Source: Carpediemonas membranifera
Taxonomy: Eukaryota; Fornicata
Direction of reading: 5' to 3'
NCBI GenBank assembly: GCA_019828565.1
Contig: JAHDYR010000015.1
Location: 124,001-188,000 of the forward strand
DNA length: 64,000 nucleotides
Within the stretch, counting starts at the first letter, position 1, and every line of letters begins with the position of its first letter. A program made the translations under genes and the position numbers. Positions 9,222-18,926 of the stretch are shown here, piece by piece. The notes under the pieces are model-generated. The model searched no databases. It was not told the DNA's origin and was given only the letters and a program-made list of their open reading frames with translations.

Positions 9222-10139
9222 ATGGGATCGAAAAAAGACGCTACACACTTCCGAGTGGGACAAAAGGTGTATGCGCGCTCGAAGGACGGTATATACTACA
9301 ATGCCCGCGTGAAATCGTTTGATAGCAAGAAAGACCGTTACAGGATCCATTTCTTTGGATGGAACGACAGGTTTGACGAGTTTGTAAGCGCAGCGTTCGT
9401 TCTCGAGCAAACAGAAGAGAACAAGCGTGTTTTCATGAGCGTAGAGGCCGCTGATGACCAGTCCGCTCAAGCCAGCGCTGCCCCCTCGGGCCCACCGTCA
9501 CCTGACCACGACCCCACGGCGCCCGGCTCGCCACAGTCGGACGATGAGCAGAAGGACGAGCCGGAAACCCCCACCGCCGACCGTGGGTGGGTGTTACCCC
9601 GACCGTCACCTGTCCAGACGGCAACAAAACGCCGAGGGAAGAAGGGGAGGCGGCAAACAAAGAAGCCGGCGCCCGTGGGACCTGTACTGACGAAGCTGTT
9701 CGAAGGATGCGGCGTGGAGCTGCGGCTGCCGGAGGTGCTCATTGATCGGCTGGCCAAGGTCGACGAGAGGGTGGCCAACGGCGAGCTGCTGACCCTCCCT
9801 GTCCCCGCAGACCACAGCGTCGACGCTATACTGGGGCAGTTCGAGGCTCAAGCCCCAGGGGTGCCCGAGACGGCCATGTTCGTCGGGTCCATGCGGGCGC
9901 TGTTCAACTCGCTGTGCCGCCCCTTCCTCGTCTACGAGGACGAGCTCGACCAGTTCGACGGGCTGGGCGCCACCGTTCCCGCGGAGGTCCTCGGCATCGA
10001 CCACCTGACGCGCCTGTTCGTGCGGCTGCCAGCCATCCTCGAGTATCTCGCGGAGCCCGCCGTCCATGGGCTACTGCTGGCCCACGCCCGGTCTCTGCTC
10101 GACCATATGGCGGGGCGGACAGACCTGCTCGCAGACTGA
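9222..10139 (+). CDS. MRG15/Eaf3-like chromodomain-MRG protein
   Basis: Starting at ATG 9222 (MGSKKDATHF; an upstream in-frame extension to 9150 looks non-conserved), the protein has a chromo-barrel domain at residues 6-70. FRVGQKVYARSKDGIYYNARV and IHFFGWNDRFDEFV match the KVLAHHGPLLYEAK...IHYKGWNKRWDEWV pattern. A charged linker is followed by an MRG domain from about residue 155 to the end (LTKLFEGCGVELRLPEVL..., FNSLCRPFLVYEDEL). MRG proteins bring NuA4 histone acetyltransferase and Rpd3S deacetylase to H3K36-methylated chromatin. The length of 305 residues is normal for the family. Confidence 0.85.
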   Translation: MGSKKDATHFRVGQKVYARSKDGIYYNARVKSFDSKKDRYRIHFFGWNDRFDEFVSAAFVLEQTEENKRVFMSVEAADDQSAQASAAPSGPPSPDHDPTAPGSPQSDDEQKDEPETPTADRGWVLPRPSPVQTATKRRGKKGRRQTKKPAPVGPVLTKLFEGCGVELRLPEVLIDRLAKVDERVANGELLTLPVPADHSVDAILGQFEAQAPGVPETAMFVGSMRALFNSLCRPFLVYEDELDQFDGLGATVPAEVLGIDHLTRLFVRLPAILEYLAEPAVHGLLLAHARSLLDHMAGRTDLLAD

Positions 10140-10228
10140 GCGCTAGGGCGTCGTAAATTCGTTTCCGGGAATTGCCCCATTTGACCACCCCTGTTGAAGA
10201 TGCGTCCCGAAACTCATCGGTCGCCATC

Positions 10229-10961
10229 ATGAGGCATATTCTGCTTACAGTAGCCTTAATTGGTGTCATTTACTGCCTCTCATGCGAGAGTAATGTCTGT
10301 ATCGTCTGCCGCTCTCACACAGCAGTTCATCATAGAAAATTCTGGCGTAGAAACTTGTGCCTCCTGCTTCCCAACCGAGTTTGGGAACCATATTGTCTAT
10401 GGAAACGATTCGAGACGAGTGCGATCCTCATACCGGGACAACCAGGTGATCGAGACCATCGCCTACTCGTCCGACGGCACGATTGTCCCCGTCCCCCTCA
10501 CCCTGTCCAACGCCAGCAGCTCGTGCAAGCTGAACACGTACTGCGGCATCAAGGACGGCGTGCCCCAGTGCCTTTCGTACAGCAGGTCCGACTGCACGGA
10601 TGACAACGACTGCGCACCCGGCCAGATATGCCACAGCCAGCAGTGCCGCGTCTGTGTCGAGCACTCGCTTGAACCCGAGGACGGGCTGCAGAAGGCATAC
10701 TGCTTCATGGACAGCCTTCATCTGGCGAGCAGCTACACGGCGCCCTGGCTGGCCCTGGTGTGCGACGGCACGAGCTGTTGGCCCCCGACCATCAGCACGG
10801 AGCTGTTCACCATCCTGGTCGGGGCAGCGTGCGCCCTATCCGTCCTGTGCTCGCTGTGTGTCGTTGGCCGTTGCCTGTCGTCGTTCGCCTCTCACACGGT
10901 TGCCTCGGCCGCGGCCCTGAAGCGGGCCCAGGGTGACCGGCCCCCCATGGCTGCTCTGTGA
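10229..10961 (+). CDS. type I membrane protein with Cys-rich ectodomain (one intron)
   Basis: Exon 1 from ATG 10229 encodes a signal peptide (MRHILLTVALIGVIYCLSC). The ectodomain continues in another frame, and an intron of 46 nt (10290-10335, GTAATG...CATAG) joins them in phase; a CACACAG acceptor at about 10321 with another donor is an alternative. The ectodomain carries many cysteines, including a CTDDNDCAPGQICHSQQC-type EGF-like or dickkopf-like cluster. One membrane helix (about ELFTILVGAACALSVLCSLCVV) and a short basic tail follow. The function is not recognisable; it is probably a cell-surface protein. Confidence 0.65.
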
Positions 10962-11023
10962 GCATGTAACAAAGATAGCTAAAGCGTATACAGTTTTGTA
11001 GGCATTTATATGATACATGCCTC

Positions 11024-12844
11024 ATGTATCATCCGTGCACCAGTTTGTCCGGAAAGACGCTTGAGATGAATCATGGCTTCTTGAACATGTTTGCAGCAAA
11101 CAGACCGACAATAAGCCCACCGATACAGAAGATTCGGTCAGGGTCTGAGAATAGCGCCAATTTGTCGATCAGAACACCGGAACAAACTCAGAGAGCACAG
11201 AGCACAGCACCTATGTCCAAAACTGGATCAAAAGACAGCGCGTCGAAGCCTGTGCGCGCATCTAGGACATATAGCGACATTCACGCGTTCATATCACCCG
11301 TGCTCCCCAGCATAACGAAGGAGATCTTGTCGACTCTGATCAGCAGGGCTGAGATGAAGGTCATCCTCGACCACGCCGGCATAGCGACCCCTAAGAGCAT
11401 CCAGAAGCCCGATCTGACCGAACGTGTCCTGTCCCTCTGTCGGGCAGGCTTGCCGCCGCCTGTGCTTCTCGAGGACGCCGAAACCGACGCCGAGGACGCC
11501 GAGCCAGTCACAGCCCCCGCACCAGTCGCGGGTTCAGGGACCAATCTGTTCAGCAGCACTGTCTGGACGCGGTGGTCGCCCCTCCGCCCCCCGACAGCCG
11601 CTCCTCGGCGGGCCCCCAGTCCAGCCCCAGTGACCGAGGATGGGCCCTGTGTGCAGCCCCAGCCGCCCATCCAACCTCGGCCTGCAGGGCTGCCCAGTAA
11701 CTTCGACGCCTTCAAACCAGTCCCGAAGCCTGCTCCGAAGCCAGCCGCGCCCCCCGCTCCTAGTCCGCGCCAGGTCCGGAAGAAGAAAGCCCCCGAGCGG
11801 CGCATGGTCACCCGGCGGTCCGACGCCCGGCCCTCGCCCGAATTGTCGCCGTCAACCGGCCGCCGCCGTGGCTTCAAGCCCTTCCCCGCCACGCCATTGA
11901 GCCTCGCGGTCGACCGGCGCCCGCTTTTTGAAGGGGCGCGCGTCTATCTGCTGGTCGAACCGTTCAGCACCTTTGTCACAGCGACACCGAGCCAGGTGCG
12001 GGCCACGACTCTCGCCCAGGCCCACATCCGGCCCGGCCACTGGAAGGTGCCGGGTGTCGTTGCTTCAGTCGGTCAGACCACCGTGACCGTGGACCTGGAC
12101 GCGGCCTGCATGGTCGGGGCGACCCGCTTCGTCCTGGACGCCCTGCCCCGGTCGACCCTGGACACGCCCGAGTTCCTGCTCGAGCGGGCCGTCGTCAACG
12201 CTGCGTTCCCGCGCCCCGGGAACTGGGCCGCGGTTCCCTTCGCCACGGATGCCCCGGGCGGGCGTCCCACCGTTTCTGTGGATGGGCAACACTTTATGTT
12301 TGAGGCCGTCATCGTCGCGTGCCCCCCGCTCCCCAACCCGCGGTTCCCGGGCTCCCGCGTCAACTCTGTCGGGGCGCTATGGCCGGTCCAGCGTGACGAC
12401 GGATGGGTCATCCCGGCAGACCAGGATGTCATCCCGCTGAGCCCCTGGGAGCTCGTACCCGTCGCTGAGGGGTGCAACAGGGAGTTCGTGCCGCTCACTC
12501 GCACCGGCAGACCCAGTAAGCGGGCTGAGTCGTTCGGGCTCGAGCAGGCGGCCATCGGGCGGCGGTTGGACGTCCCCGGCCTGCGAGGGCTGGCCGCGTC
12601 AGCAATACTCGCCCACCCATGCGCCCTGCTGTTCGAGGACGACGACGACCTCGAGTGGGTCGGCTCCCGGGGTCTGCGGGCCTTGCTGCCCGAGGCCGAG
12701 GATCCTGTATCGGCGAGTGTCGAGGTGCTTGGCCGGGTGGTCGTGCAGGGAACCGTCGGGGAGTACGAGCACCACGCCGCACGGGTGCTGGAACAGTGGG
12801 CTTTGGCTGTGGGGAAGCACTACGGGCTAGGCATGACCGCGTAA
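11024..12844 (+). CDS. hypothetical protein, Pro/Ala-rich linker
   Basis: The 606-residue protein is not recognised. It starts at ATG 11024; ATG 11066 (MNHGFLNMF) is an alternative. The first 150 residues include a helical segment (ITKEILSTLISRAEMKVILDHAGI...) that might be SAP-like. Residues 170-300 are basic and proline-rich with several RRAPSPAP/KPAPKPAAPP stretches. The C-terminal 300 residues look globular and beta-rich (LDAACMVGATRFVLDALPRS, WAAVPFATDAPGG). There are no membrane spans. Its stop codon sits in a short ATTTACGTAAAT palindrome that also precedes the next gene. Confidence 0.6.
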   Translation: MYHPCTSLSGKTLEMNHGFLNMFAANRPTISPPIQKIRSGSENSANLSIRTPEQTQRAQSTAPMSKTGSKDSASKPVRASRTYSDIHAFISPVLPSITKEILSTLISRAEMKVILDHAGIATPKSIQKPDLTERVLSLCRAGLPPPVLLEDAETDAEDAEPVTAPAPVAGSGTNLFSSTVWTRWSPLRPPTAAPRRAPSPAPVTEDGPCVQPQPPIQPRPAGLPSNFDAFKPVPKPAPKPAAPPAPSPRQVRKKKAPERRMVTRRSDARPSPELSPSTGRRRGFKPFPATPLSLAVDRRPLFEGARVYLLVEPFSTFVTATPSQVRATTLAQAHIRPGHWKVPGVVASVGQTTVTVDLDAACMVGATRFVLDALPRSTLDTPEFLLERAVVNAAFPRPGNWAAVPFATDAPGGRPTVSVDGQHFMFEAVIVACPPLPNPRFPGSRVNSVGALWPVQRDDGWVIPADQDVIPLSPWELVPVAEGCNREFVPLTRTGRPSKRAESFGLEQAAIGRRLDVPGLRGLAASAILAHPCALLFEDDDDLEWVGSRGLRALLPEAEDPVSASVEVLGRVVVQGTVGEYEHHAARVLEQWALAVGKHYGLGMTA

Positions 12845-12863
12845 ATGGCATGTATTTACGTAA

Positions 12864-14831
12864 ATGGAGCATCGGACGAAGACGGCGATGCATGCTCTCA
12901 GACAGCTTCTCCTCGTCGCAGCACTGGCCGCAGCGGTGTGGTGCTACACTTATGATGAGGGAAATTCGGATCTTCTGAACGCGTTCAACGCTTTTCTGGG
13001 GGACATCGTGGCGGACGGCGAGTACTATGAGATATACGAGGCCTACTACGGCACGTGGACCGAGGACGAGCCCTTCTCTCCCTACGACTGCACGCTTTCG
13101 AGACATCACTGGCCCCGCGAGGACGCCATCGCCGACGAAGGAGCCTTCCAGGACATCCTGTCCAACCGGGCCATCCACGTGACCGGGACCAACCTCGGTG
13201 CGCCTGGGGCATTCATGCAGTACGACAACGGCACATACTACGGCTTCGAGGTTGAGCTGATTGAGCGGTTCGCTGTGGCCGTCTCCAGGAAGTACGGCGT
13301 TGGTTCGATCTCGGTCGATGTCTCGATATACGATGACGGTGTCACCGACTCACTCGGCACATTCAGCACAGACGCGACAGAGCACTTCCTGATCGGTGCA
13401 CTCACGAATACTGTCGCCCGGCGAGCCGTGATTAACTTTGCATGCGGTAGTCTCAATACAGGCCCCATCATGATGATCGGGTCGACCGTCCACGGCGACC
13501 TCGATACGGCCACATGGTCGACTTTTAACTCGAGCGCCTACACCTTCTGTGTGGAAGAAGGCACCGTGTTCGACGACTACCGCGAGACTTACTGCCCCGC
13601 CACTGTCCGAGTCAGCTGCTCCGCGACTGCGGGCCACATGTGTATCGAGGATATGCTCCAGGGCGGCCTGTGCGACCTGCTCCCGACGGATCTCCCAACT
13701 GCGCAGTACCTCTTCACGCACGAGCAGGAGAAGATGGCGGGCGTCACGCTAGGGCCCATGGTTGTCACAGGCGAGACCCTGGCCGTGGTCGTCTCCAAGG
13801 ACGCGCCCTTCTACTACTACGGCAACGAGCTGCTCGTCCAGACATGGAACGAGGCCTACCGCCTCTTCGACTGGGCTTCCGCCCAGGCCAGTACGATGGC
13901 AAACACCACCACGGCGCCCCCGCCCGAGCTCAACATCGACACATCGTACGTGATGGAGCGTAACGACGTGCGTTACCCCACGGGCGTGCTCCGGACCGTG
14001 CTGGACCTGACGCTGCTCACCATCGGGTACATCCCCTGGCCAGGGTTCCACGACGTCGCGGATAACGGCACGCATACCGGGTTCGAGGTGCTGATGGCTG
14101 AGAACTTCATCTCGTATATCCTCGACCAGTACGGCGTCAGCCTCGTGCCGGTGTGGGTCGACATGAGTGCCAAGTCCATCAGAGAGGTCGTGCAGGCCCT
14201 CCAGGACGGCGATGTGACCCTAGTCCTGGGCGGTGTCCTCTCTAGGTCCGACCGGACGTCGTCTGGGACCTTTGGCGGCATCTACTACACTACGGAGATG
14301 ACAGTGCTCGCCAACACCGCCGTGGGCGTGGGTGCAGTCACCGACATAGCCGCCCTGAACGTTCCGACGACTACGGCATGCAAGTACAGCATCAACCGCT
14401 GCGCCGACCTCACCGACTCCCACCTGTCCGCGGCCACCGTCGTCCAGATGGACACCATGGACGAGTGCCTCGACGCCGTGGCTTCTGGGGCCGCCGACGT
14501 CTTCCTCTGCACCCGGGTCATGTTCGAGAACGCCCGGGACGCCGACCCGACCCTCGCTGCGACCACGGCCGTGTGGGACGGCACCGTCACCCGGGGCGAG
14601 TTCATGGCGCCCGTGTTCAGAAACGACGCCCTGTCCGAGAAGGAGGAGGAGCCGACGGCAATCAAGCTATACGCGCGCTGGCGGCTGACCATTCTCCAGC
14701 TCGCCATCGTACTGGCTGGTGCCGCAGTATTTATGGGTGCATGGGGCGGGTGCACTGTGGCCTCCGGCTTCTTCCTGCACGATCAGGTCATCACCCGGGC
14801 CGCAGTGCGCACCGCCAAGCCCCAAGACTGA
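12864..14831 (+). CDS. cell-surface protein with two bacterial-type solute-binding (SBP_3-like) domains
   Basis: The 655-residue product has a signal peptide (ATG 12864 or 12888; MHALRQLLLVAALAAAVWC), a tandem ectodomain and one C-terminal membrane helix (about 615-640, LTILQLAIVLAGAAVFMGAWGG). Each repeat has the periplasmic-binding-protein type 2 pattern: repeat 1 has YYGFEVELIERFAVAVSRKYG and repeat 2 has HTGFEVLMAENFISYILDQYG, each after a short entry strand (IHVTGTN / IGYIPWPGF). Both have a later DILQ/LQDGDVTLVLGG-type strand. In bacteria and in ionotropic glutamate receptors this fold binds amino acids. No ion-channel segment interrupts it, so a surface receptor or scavenger role is inferred. 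Bacterial origin of the domain is possible. Confidence 0.7.
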   Translation: MEHRTKTAMHALRQLLLVAALAAAVWCYTYDEGNSDLLNAFNAFLGDIVADGEYYEIYEAYYGTWTEDEPFSPYDCTLSRHHWPREDAIADEGAFQDILSNRAIHVTGTNLGAPGAFMQYDNGTYYGFEVELIERFAVAVSRKYGVGSISVDVSIYDDGVTDSLGTFSTDATEHFLIGALTNTVARRAVINFACGSLNTGPIMMIGSTVHGDLDTATWSTFNSSAYTFCVEEGTVFDDYRETYCPATVRVSCSATAGHMCIEDMLQGGLCDLLPTDLPTAQYLFTHEQEKMAGVTLGPMVVTGETLAVVVSKDAPFYYYGNELLVQTWNEAYRLFDWASAQASTMANTTTAPPPELNIDTSYVMERNDVRYPTGVLRTVLDLTLLTIGYIPWPGFHDVADNGTHTGFEVLMAENFISYILDQYGVSLVPVWVDMSAKSIREVVQALQDGDVTLVLGGVLSRSDRTSSGTFGGIYYTTEMTVLANTAVGVGAVTDIAALNVPTTTACKYSINRCADLTDSHLSAATVVQMDTMDECLDAVASGAADVFLCTRVMFENARDADPTLAATTAVWDGTVTRGEFMAPVFRNDALSEKEEEPTAIKLYARWRLTILQLAIVLAGAAVFMGAWGGCTVASGFFLHDQVITRAAVRTAKPQD

Positions 14832-15018
14832 GCTCGCCAGAGATATGTAATGACATGATAAACGCAACTAGAAGAGAAGGCGGCAGACAATGAACGCCCT
14901 CGAAGTTTTGGTCCTTATTTATGTGAGCTATGTGACGAAGTGTTAATCTTGAGCCATGGCAACAAGACGGTTCTTTCGTCCGAACGGCTGATCCAATCCT
15001 GCCCAACTTCGTTCACAC

Positions 15019-15732
15019 ATGTCCAACAAGGAGGGAAATAAGCGTGCATTACTCTGGGGTCTCTACACCAGGTCCCAACGGGCGGATCACAAAGAGCTGC
15101 TCGTAGAATCATTCATGGACGACCATCTGTACCAGTACATGGCTAACGCCGAGGGGAAACCCGAGAAGGCCCGTCCTTTGCTCCAGGCCTTCATGGACAT
15201 TGAGGAGCGAATCATGATTGCCACCGGCCAACTAGTCAGCCTCATCGACATCGAGACGCAGCAGACTCTGGGCGGGTTCACCGTAGTCCATTCGGATAAC
15301 ATCAAGCAGCGAAACAAGCTGCTCAACTCATTTACCAACACGTGGCCGTACTACCGAGCCTACCTGACCCCCGCACACCGGCACATGTGGCACAGATATA
15401 GCGTCAACATGAGCGCCAATGCATGGATAGAGGAGATGCACTCAACTGTGATGGGTAACGAGCCGCACCTCTATGTCATTATGATCGCCACGCGAAAGGG
15501 GATGGAGGGCCGAGGGATCGGGTCCGATATGATGCGCGGGCTGTGTGAACTGGCCGATTCAATGGGCATTGCTGTCTATTTGGAGGCCACTCACGCTGAG
15601 CTCCTCCACTTTTACGGGAAGTTTGGGTTCGTCGTGGCCCCCGGGTGCGACAGGACCATTCTTGACCTGGAGGACGCCCCCATGTTCATCGGCTGTGTCA
15701 GGCAGGCTATAGGGATACGGCAGGCGAAGTGA
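15019..15732 (+). CDS. GNAT-family N-acetyltransferase
   Basis: This is a 237-residue single-domain protein from ATG 15019. Motif A of the GNAT fold is present as ATRKGMEGRGIGSDMMRGLCELADSMG (the R-x-x-G-x-G/S acetyl-CoA loop, about residues 155-180), followed by VYLEATHAELLHFYGKFGF, the usual motif B with the YxxxGF end. It is convergent with the YqeC-like gene 26 bp away. The substrate is unknown; small-molecule or spermidine-type acetylation is as likely as protein acetylation. Confidence 0.8.
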   Translation: MSNKEGNKRALLWGLYTRSQRADHKELLVESFMDDHLYQYMANAEGKPEKARPLLQAFMDIEERIMIATGQLVSLIDIETQQTLGGFTVVHSDNIKQRNKLLNSFTNTWPYYRAYLTPAHRHMWHRYSVNMSANAWIEEMHSTVMGNEPHLYVIMIATRKGMEGRGIGSDMMRGLCELADSMGIAVYLEATHAELLHFYGKFGFVVAPGCDRTILDLEDAPMFIGCVRQAIGIRQAK

Positions 15733-15758
15733 GCGCACATATTCTTTTAAAACACCCC

Positions 15759-16535
15759 TCACTCATCCCGCGCCATCCGCAGCCCATCCCGCCTCAGGGC
15801 ACCGATCCATGCTCCACGGACGAGGCCGCAGGGCTCCTCGCATAGGTCTGCCTTGTTCAGTAGAATGTGTCGCTTGGCAGTGGGGGCATGTCGGGCCGCC
15901 CCCTCGTCCAACGCACGCACAACTCGCTCGAACGCTGGACGAGTTAGGGTCGGCCCGCCGGCGATGGCGCGGACAAGCTCTGGTCTGAACACGGTGCTCT
16001 CCGATATCTCTGCCCCCAGTGCATCCAGCCCGGCCACCGTGACGATGTCAGTGGCGTGCTGGGCGATGACGGGCTCGGCCGGGCCGAACGCCTTGAGGGG
16101 TAGCATACGGGCCCCGTCGGACTCGACCATGACGCAGTCCGCGACGCCGGCGGCGATCAAGGCGTGTGGGAGGGCGGGGTCGACGCCGAATAGCCGCTGG
16201 CCTTCGTTCGTGCAAGAAGTGGCGAGGACGATGATTGATCCCGGCTCGATGGTGTGCGTGGGCGAAAGGTCGTCTGGGGATGATGCGAAGACCACTGGGA
16301 TAGAACGGCCGTTGTTGAGGCGTGAATCGCGGTCTGGGGGCTGGATCTTCGTCGTAGTCGTCACGACAACGCGTAGCCCTTGTTGAGCGGCGTATTCCGC
16401 GAGAAGATACGTCAAGTGGGTCTTTCCTCCACCTCCAACAGTGCATACAATCGTCCCTTTCCCAACATCAACGATCATTCGTTCACACCTTGCCTCTCGT
16501 GGCCCTGATGGGCGCATGCAGATGGCTCTAGCCAT
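15759..16535 (-). CDS. yqeC: YqeC-like NTPase (selenium-dependent hydroxylase accessory protein family)
   Basis: The 258-residue product (ATG 16535; ATG 16478, giving MIVDVGKGTIVCTVGGGG..., matches bacterial starts better) has a P-loop GGGGKTHLTYLLAEYA and the adjacent strand LRVVVTTTTKI, a combination diagnostic of the YqeC family. Downstream are VMVESDGARMLPLKAFGPAEPVI and HILLNKADLCE, also family signatures. In bacteria YqeC sits with selenium-dependent molybdenum hydroxylases. No partner is visible here. Its presence in a eukaryotic gene neighbourhood, without introns but with host-like codon use, suggests an old lateral transfer from bacteria. Confidence 0.8.
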   Translation of the reverse strand: MARAICMRPSGPREARCERMIVDVGKGTIVCTVGGGGKTHLTYLLAEYAAQQGLRVVVTTTTKIQPPDRDSRLNNGRSIPVVFASSPDDLSPTHTIEPGSIIVLATSCTNEGQRLFGVDPALPHALIAAGVADCVMVESDGARMLPLKAFGPAEPVIAQHATDIVTVAGLDALGAEISESTVFRPELVRAIAGGPTLTRPAFERVVRALDEGAARHAPTAKRHILLNKADLCEEPCGLVRGAWIGALRRDGLRMARDE

Positions 16536-16546
16536 GGCGAAGGGGC

Positions 16547-16745
16547 CTATATGGCCTCAGGATGATGGCAGAGTGTCACGCCGGCTGTAAGGTTGAGAAC
16601 AATCCTCGGCCGAATGATCGTTGATGTGTGTATCACGATCTTGAACCCGGGGCCAATGAGCCTGTTCGACCCCAGGTGCAAGATCGTGATGACGGTTTGA
16701 CCGGGGGCCTGGGTAATCAGGTCGGCTATTTGATTGGTTGAACAC
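16547..16745 (-). pseudogene. remnant related to the tyrosine-recombinase locus leader
   Basis: The segment 16651-16740 resembles 37310-37372: both have a CCCGGG..CAATGAGCC core, a TTTGACCG...CCGGG.AATCAG stretch and TTTGATTGG, followed 35-43 bp later by a host ATG. At 37 kb this sequence abuts a tyrosine-recombinase relic. The minus-strand reading here (NQIADLITQAPG...NRLIGPGFKIVI) may be the same element's leader. The alternative is a shared promoter module with a CCAAT-box on the minus strand. Confidence 0.3.
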
Positions 16746-16774
16746 TCACAGAATTTCGAGACGTTCGCAACGCC

Positions 16775-18718
16775 ATGCCGCAAACTCCTGCGCGACGAAT
16801 GGTCGAAGAAGAGAGTACATGCAACTATGATACGCCTCCAGAGCTTCGGACTGCGACAGAACGTATCATGGAGGCACTGGAAGTGTACAATGACTTTTCG
16901 GAGCACCTCACGCCGGATCGAGACATCGAGAACGCTAAGAAGAGCACCAACATATTCAAGACTACGACGAACCTCATGGACACCGTTCATCCCCCTCACC
17001 GAACACCGCAGTGCCCCACCAAGAATGCCGATAAGAACACCACGCCGACAAGGGTTCATCCACCCGACTTTCCAGTGGAGTGGTGCCCTGTGGGGTCTCC
17101 TTCATCCCGCCACCGCAACACCAGGGGGCGGACTGCGAGGAAATCACAGTATTGCGCCCCGACTGGCACCGCGGCCCGCCCGAAGTCCATAGTCGCCGTG
17201 ATGCCCAAAACAGCCGCTGTGGATATTCCCTCACCGTCTCCAGTGATCAACATGTCACCAAAGTTTGACAAGCTGCACCGGTCCGCGACTGCTGAGGACT
17301 TGGAGCGAAGGAACGAGGAGGTGCTGCAGTACCTACACTTCAAGCCAGACGCCAAGGAGAGTCTGGAGGCCATGTTGGATCAGAAGCCACCCCCGTCTGA
17401 CGCGGTGAGCAAGTTCACAACTGCTGTCCATGAACTCATCAGCGGCAATCGACACGCGCAAAACGCTCTTAGAACCAAAGTACAACGAGACCAGGAACTC
17501 GAGACGAAGCACGATGACTTCAGAAGGAAGATGTGGAACCAAAGGACGAAGCGGCTGGACCGGAAGCTCATGGCCCCATGCCTGTCGAAGGAGGAGAAGA
17601 GGCGGCTGGAGGAGATCACGCGGCCGACTACGGCGCCGACGAAGAAGCTCGAGAGAGGGAGCTGGAAGGTGCCGATGAAGGCGGAAGGCAGGCCGCCGTC
17701 CTACGCGTCCTCGGTCTTCAGGCCCTCGGCGAACCTGGACACGATCCAGCACGAGGAGACGCGTGAAATCAAGCGAGGGAGGCTGGCGACTGGGCTATCA
17801 TTGACACAGAAGCGGCCGAGCACTGTTGGCACTTCTGCCCGACGCCGGTCGATAGACGAGCGCCCCGGCACCCCGCCCAGAGGCCAAGGCCTGGGCGTCT
17901 CCCTCGAGAGAAGGGCCGGCACACCCAACCTCACCCGTAACGTCACGTCGAGACTCGGGACGAGTCGGGGTCATATGGCCCGTGATCTCGACTTCCGATG
18001 CCCGACTGCTGAGTCAGATTGTGCCGAGATCTCGAGGAAATTGAGTGAATCAAAGTTCACACACGGCATGCTCTCGGACACGGTCAGATCCGGGTCCGCC
18101 CAGTCAGAGCGGCGCCACATTACCGAGCGGTACGAGCTCGCGGAGTTCGCATCGAGGACCGGGTTCCGGGGTCCGGGCAGCAGACCCTCGACGCGGGACT
18201 CAATGCCGCTCCCCCGCCAGAGGACCCCGCCCCGCCGCCTCATGCGGCCGAGCACACAGGAAGGGAGGCCTCGGCCGCACATGCCCTTGTCCCGGGCCTC
18301 AGCCGCTCGGCCGAATTCTACGAGGACTACAAGACCCCGACCCCGCACAGTCGACCCGGAAGCGGTGGCCCCGCTCGCCCATGACTTGAGTGGGCTGGAC
18401 GCTTCACACCGGATCAGCAAGCTGGCGGACATCGGCCGGCTGTCATACAAGGTCAGCGCGAGGAAGTATCTCAGCAACAACAAGGCCGGGACTGTCGCTT
18501 CCACCATCGACGCCAGCACTCTCCCCCGATCTGACGCTGCCCATCAGATCAACGCCGCCGCCACTCAGCTGGCCCAGAGACTCAACAAGACTCGGCCCAA
18601 GTCAGTCCAGACTGCCAGGCCGAAGCTTTATGAGCCTGTATGGGATGGGGGGCGGTCTCGGTCCCGTGGGTCCGGGAGCAGGCTCGAGCTCGGCCGGTGG
18701 AAAGTGCTGGCGGAGTAG
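16775..18718 (+). CDS. hypothetical basic, low-complexity protein (possibly cytoskeletal)
   Basis: The 647-residue protein is unrecognised. It is rich in Arg, Ser, Pro and Thr, with a predicted helical middle (SKEEKRRLEE..., LETKHDDFRRKMWNQRTKRLDRK) and repeated short motifs RPTTAPT, RPSTVGT, RPSTRDS and RPSTQEG. R-P-S/T-T motifs of this kind are common in flagellar and microtubule-associated proteins of protists, which is the only hint to function. There are no membrane segments. Start ATG 16775 lies 35 bp after a TTTGATTGG motif. Confidence 0.6.
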   Translation: MPQTPARRMVEEESTCNYDTPPELRTATERIMEALEVYNDFSEHLTPDRDIENAKKSTNIFKTTTNLMDTVHPPHRTPQCPTKNADKNTTPTRVHPPDFPVEWCPVGSPSSRHRNTRGRTARKSQYCAPTGTAARPKSIVAVMPKTAAVDIPSPSPVINMSPKFDKLHRSATAEDLERRNEEVLQYLHFKPDAKESLEAMLDQKPPPSDAVSKFTTAVHELISGNRHAQNALRTKVQRDQELETKHDDFRRKMWNQRTKRLDRKLMAPCLSKEEKRRLEEITRPTTAPTKKLERGSWKVPMKAEGRPPSYASSVFRPSANLDTIQHEETREIKRGRLATGLSLTQKRPSTVGTSARRRSIDERPGTPPRGQGLGVSLERRAGTPNLTRNVTSRLGTSRGHMARDLDFRCPTAESDCAEISRKLSESKFTHGMLSDTVRSGSAQSERRHITERYELAEFASRTGFRGPGSRPSTRDSMPLPRQRTPPRRLMRPSTQEGRPRPHMPLSRASAARPNSTRTTRPRPRTVDPEAVAPLAHDLSGLDASHRISKLADIGRLSYKVSARKYLSNNKAGTVASTIDASTLPRSDAAHQINAAATQLAQRLNKTRPKSVQTARPKLYEPVWDGGRSRSRGSGSRLELGRWKVLAE

Positions 18719-18926
18719 GCGTTTGAACTTTTTGTACTTTTTAGAACCGTAAATGCAGCATGTGTTGGTGCCCAGTCCGGGTGCTTCAAGACCTTAGCCC
18801 ATAGAGGATCGCGACTCTTCATCGAGGCCAGAGGCAGGGACAGTGTGAGACATTGGCCAGCACGCAGCCTAGTTGGAATACACTAGTCAGATTTATTGGT
18901 CATAGCTACGCTCTAGCGGCGGCAAC

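Noticed and set aside
12840-12866. ATTTACGTAAAT palindrome as a specific operator
   Set aside because: Short and AT-rich; similar ATTTAC/GTAAAT words occur near many gene ends and are better explained as 3'-end or promoter composition.
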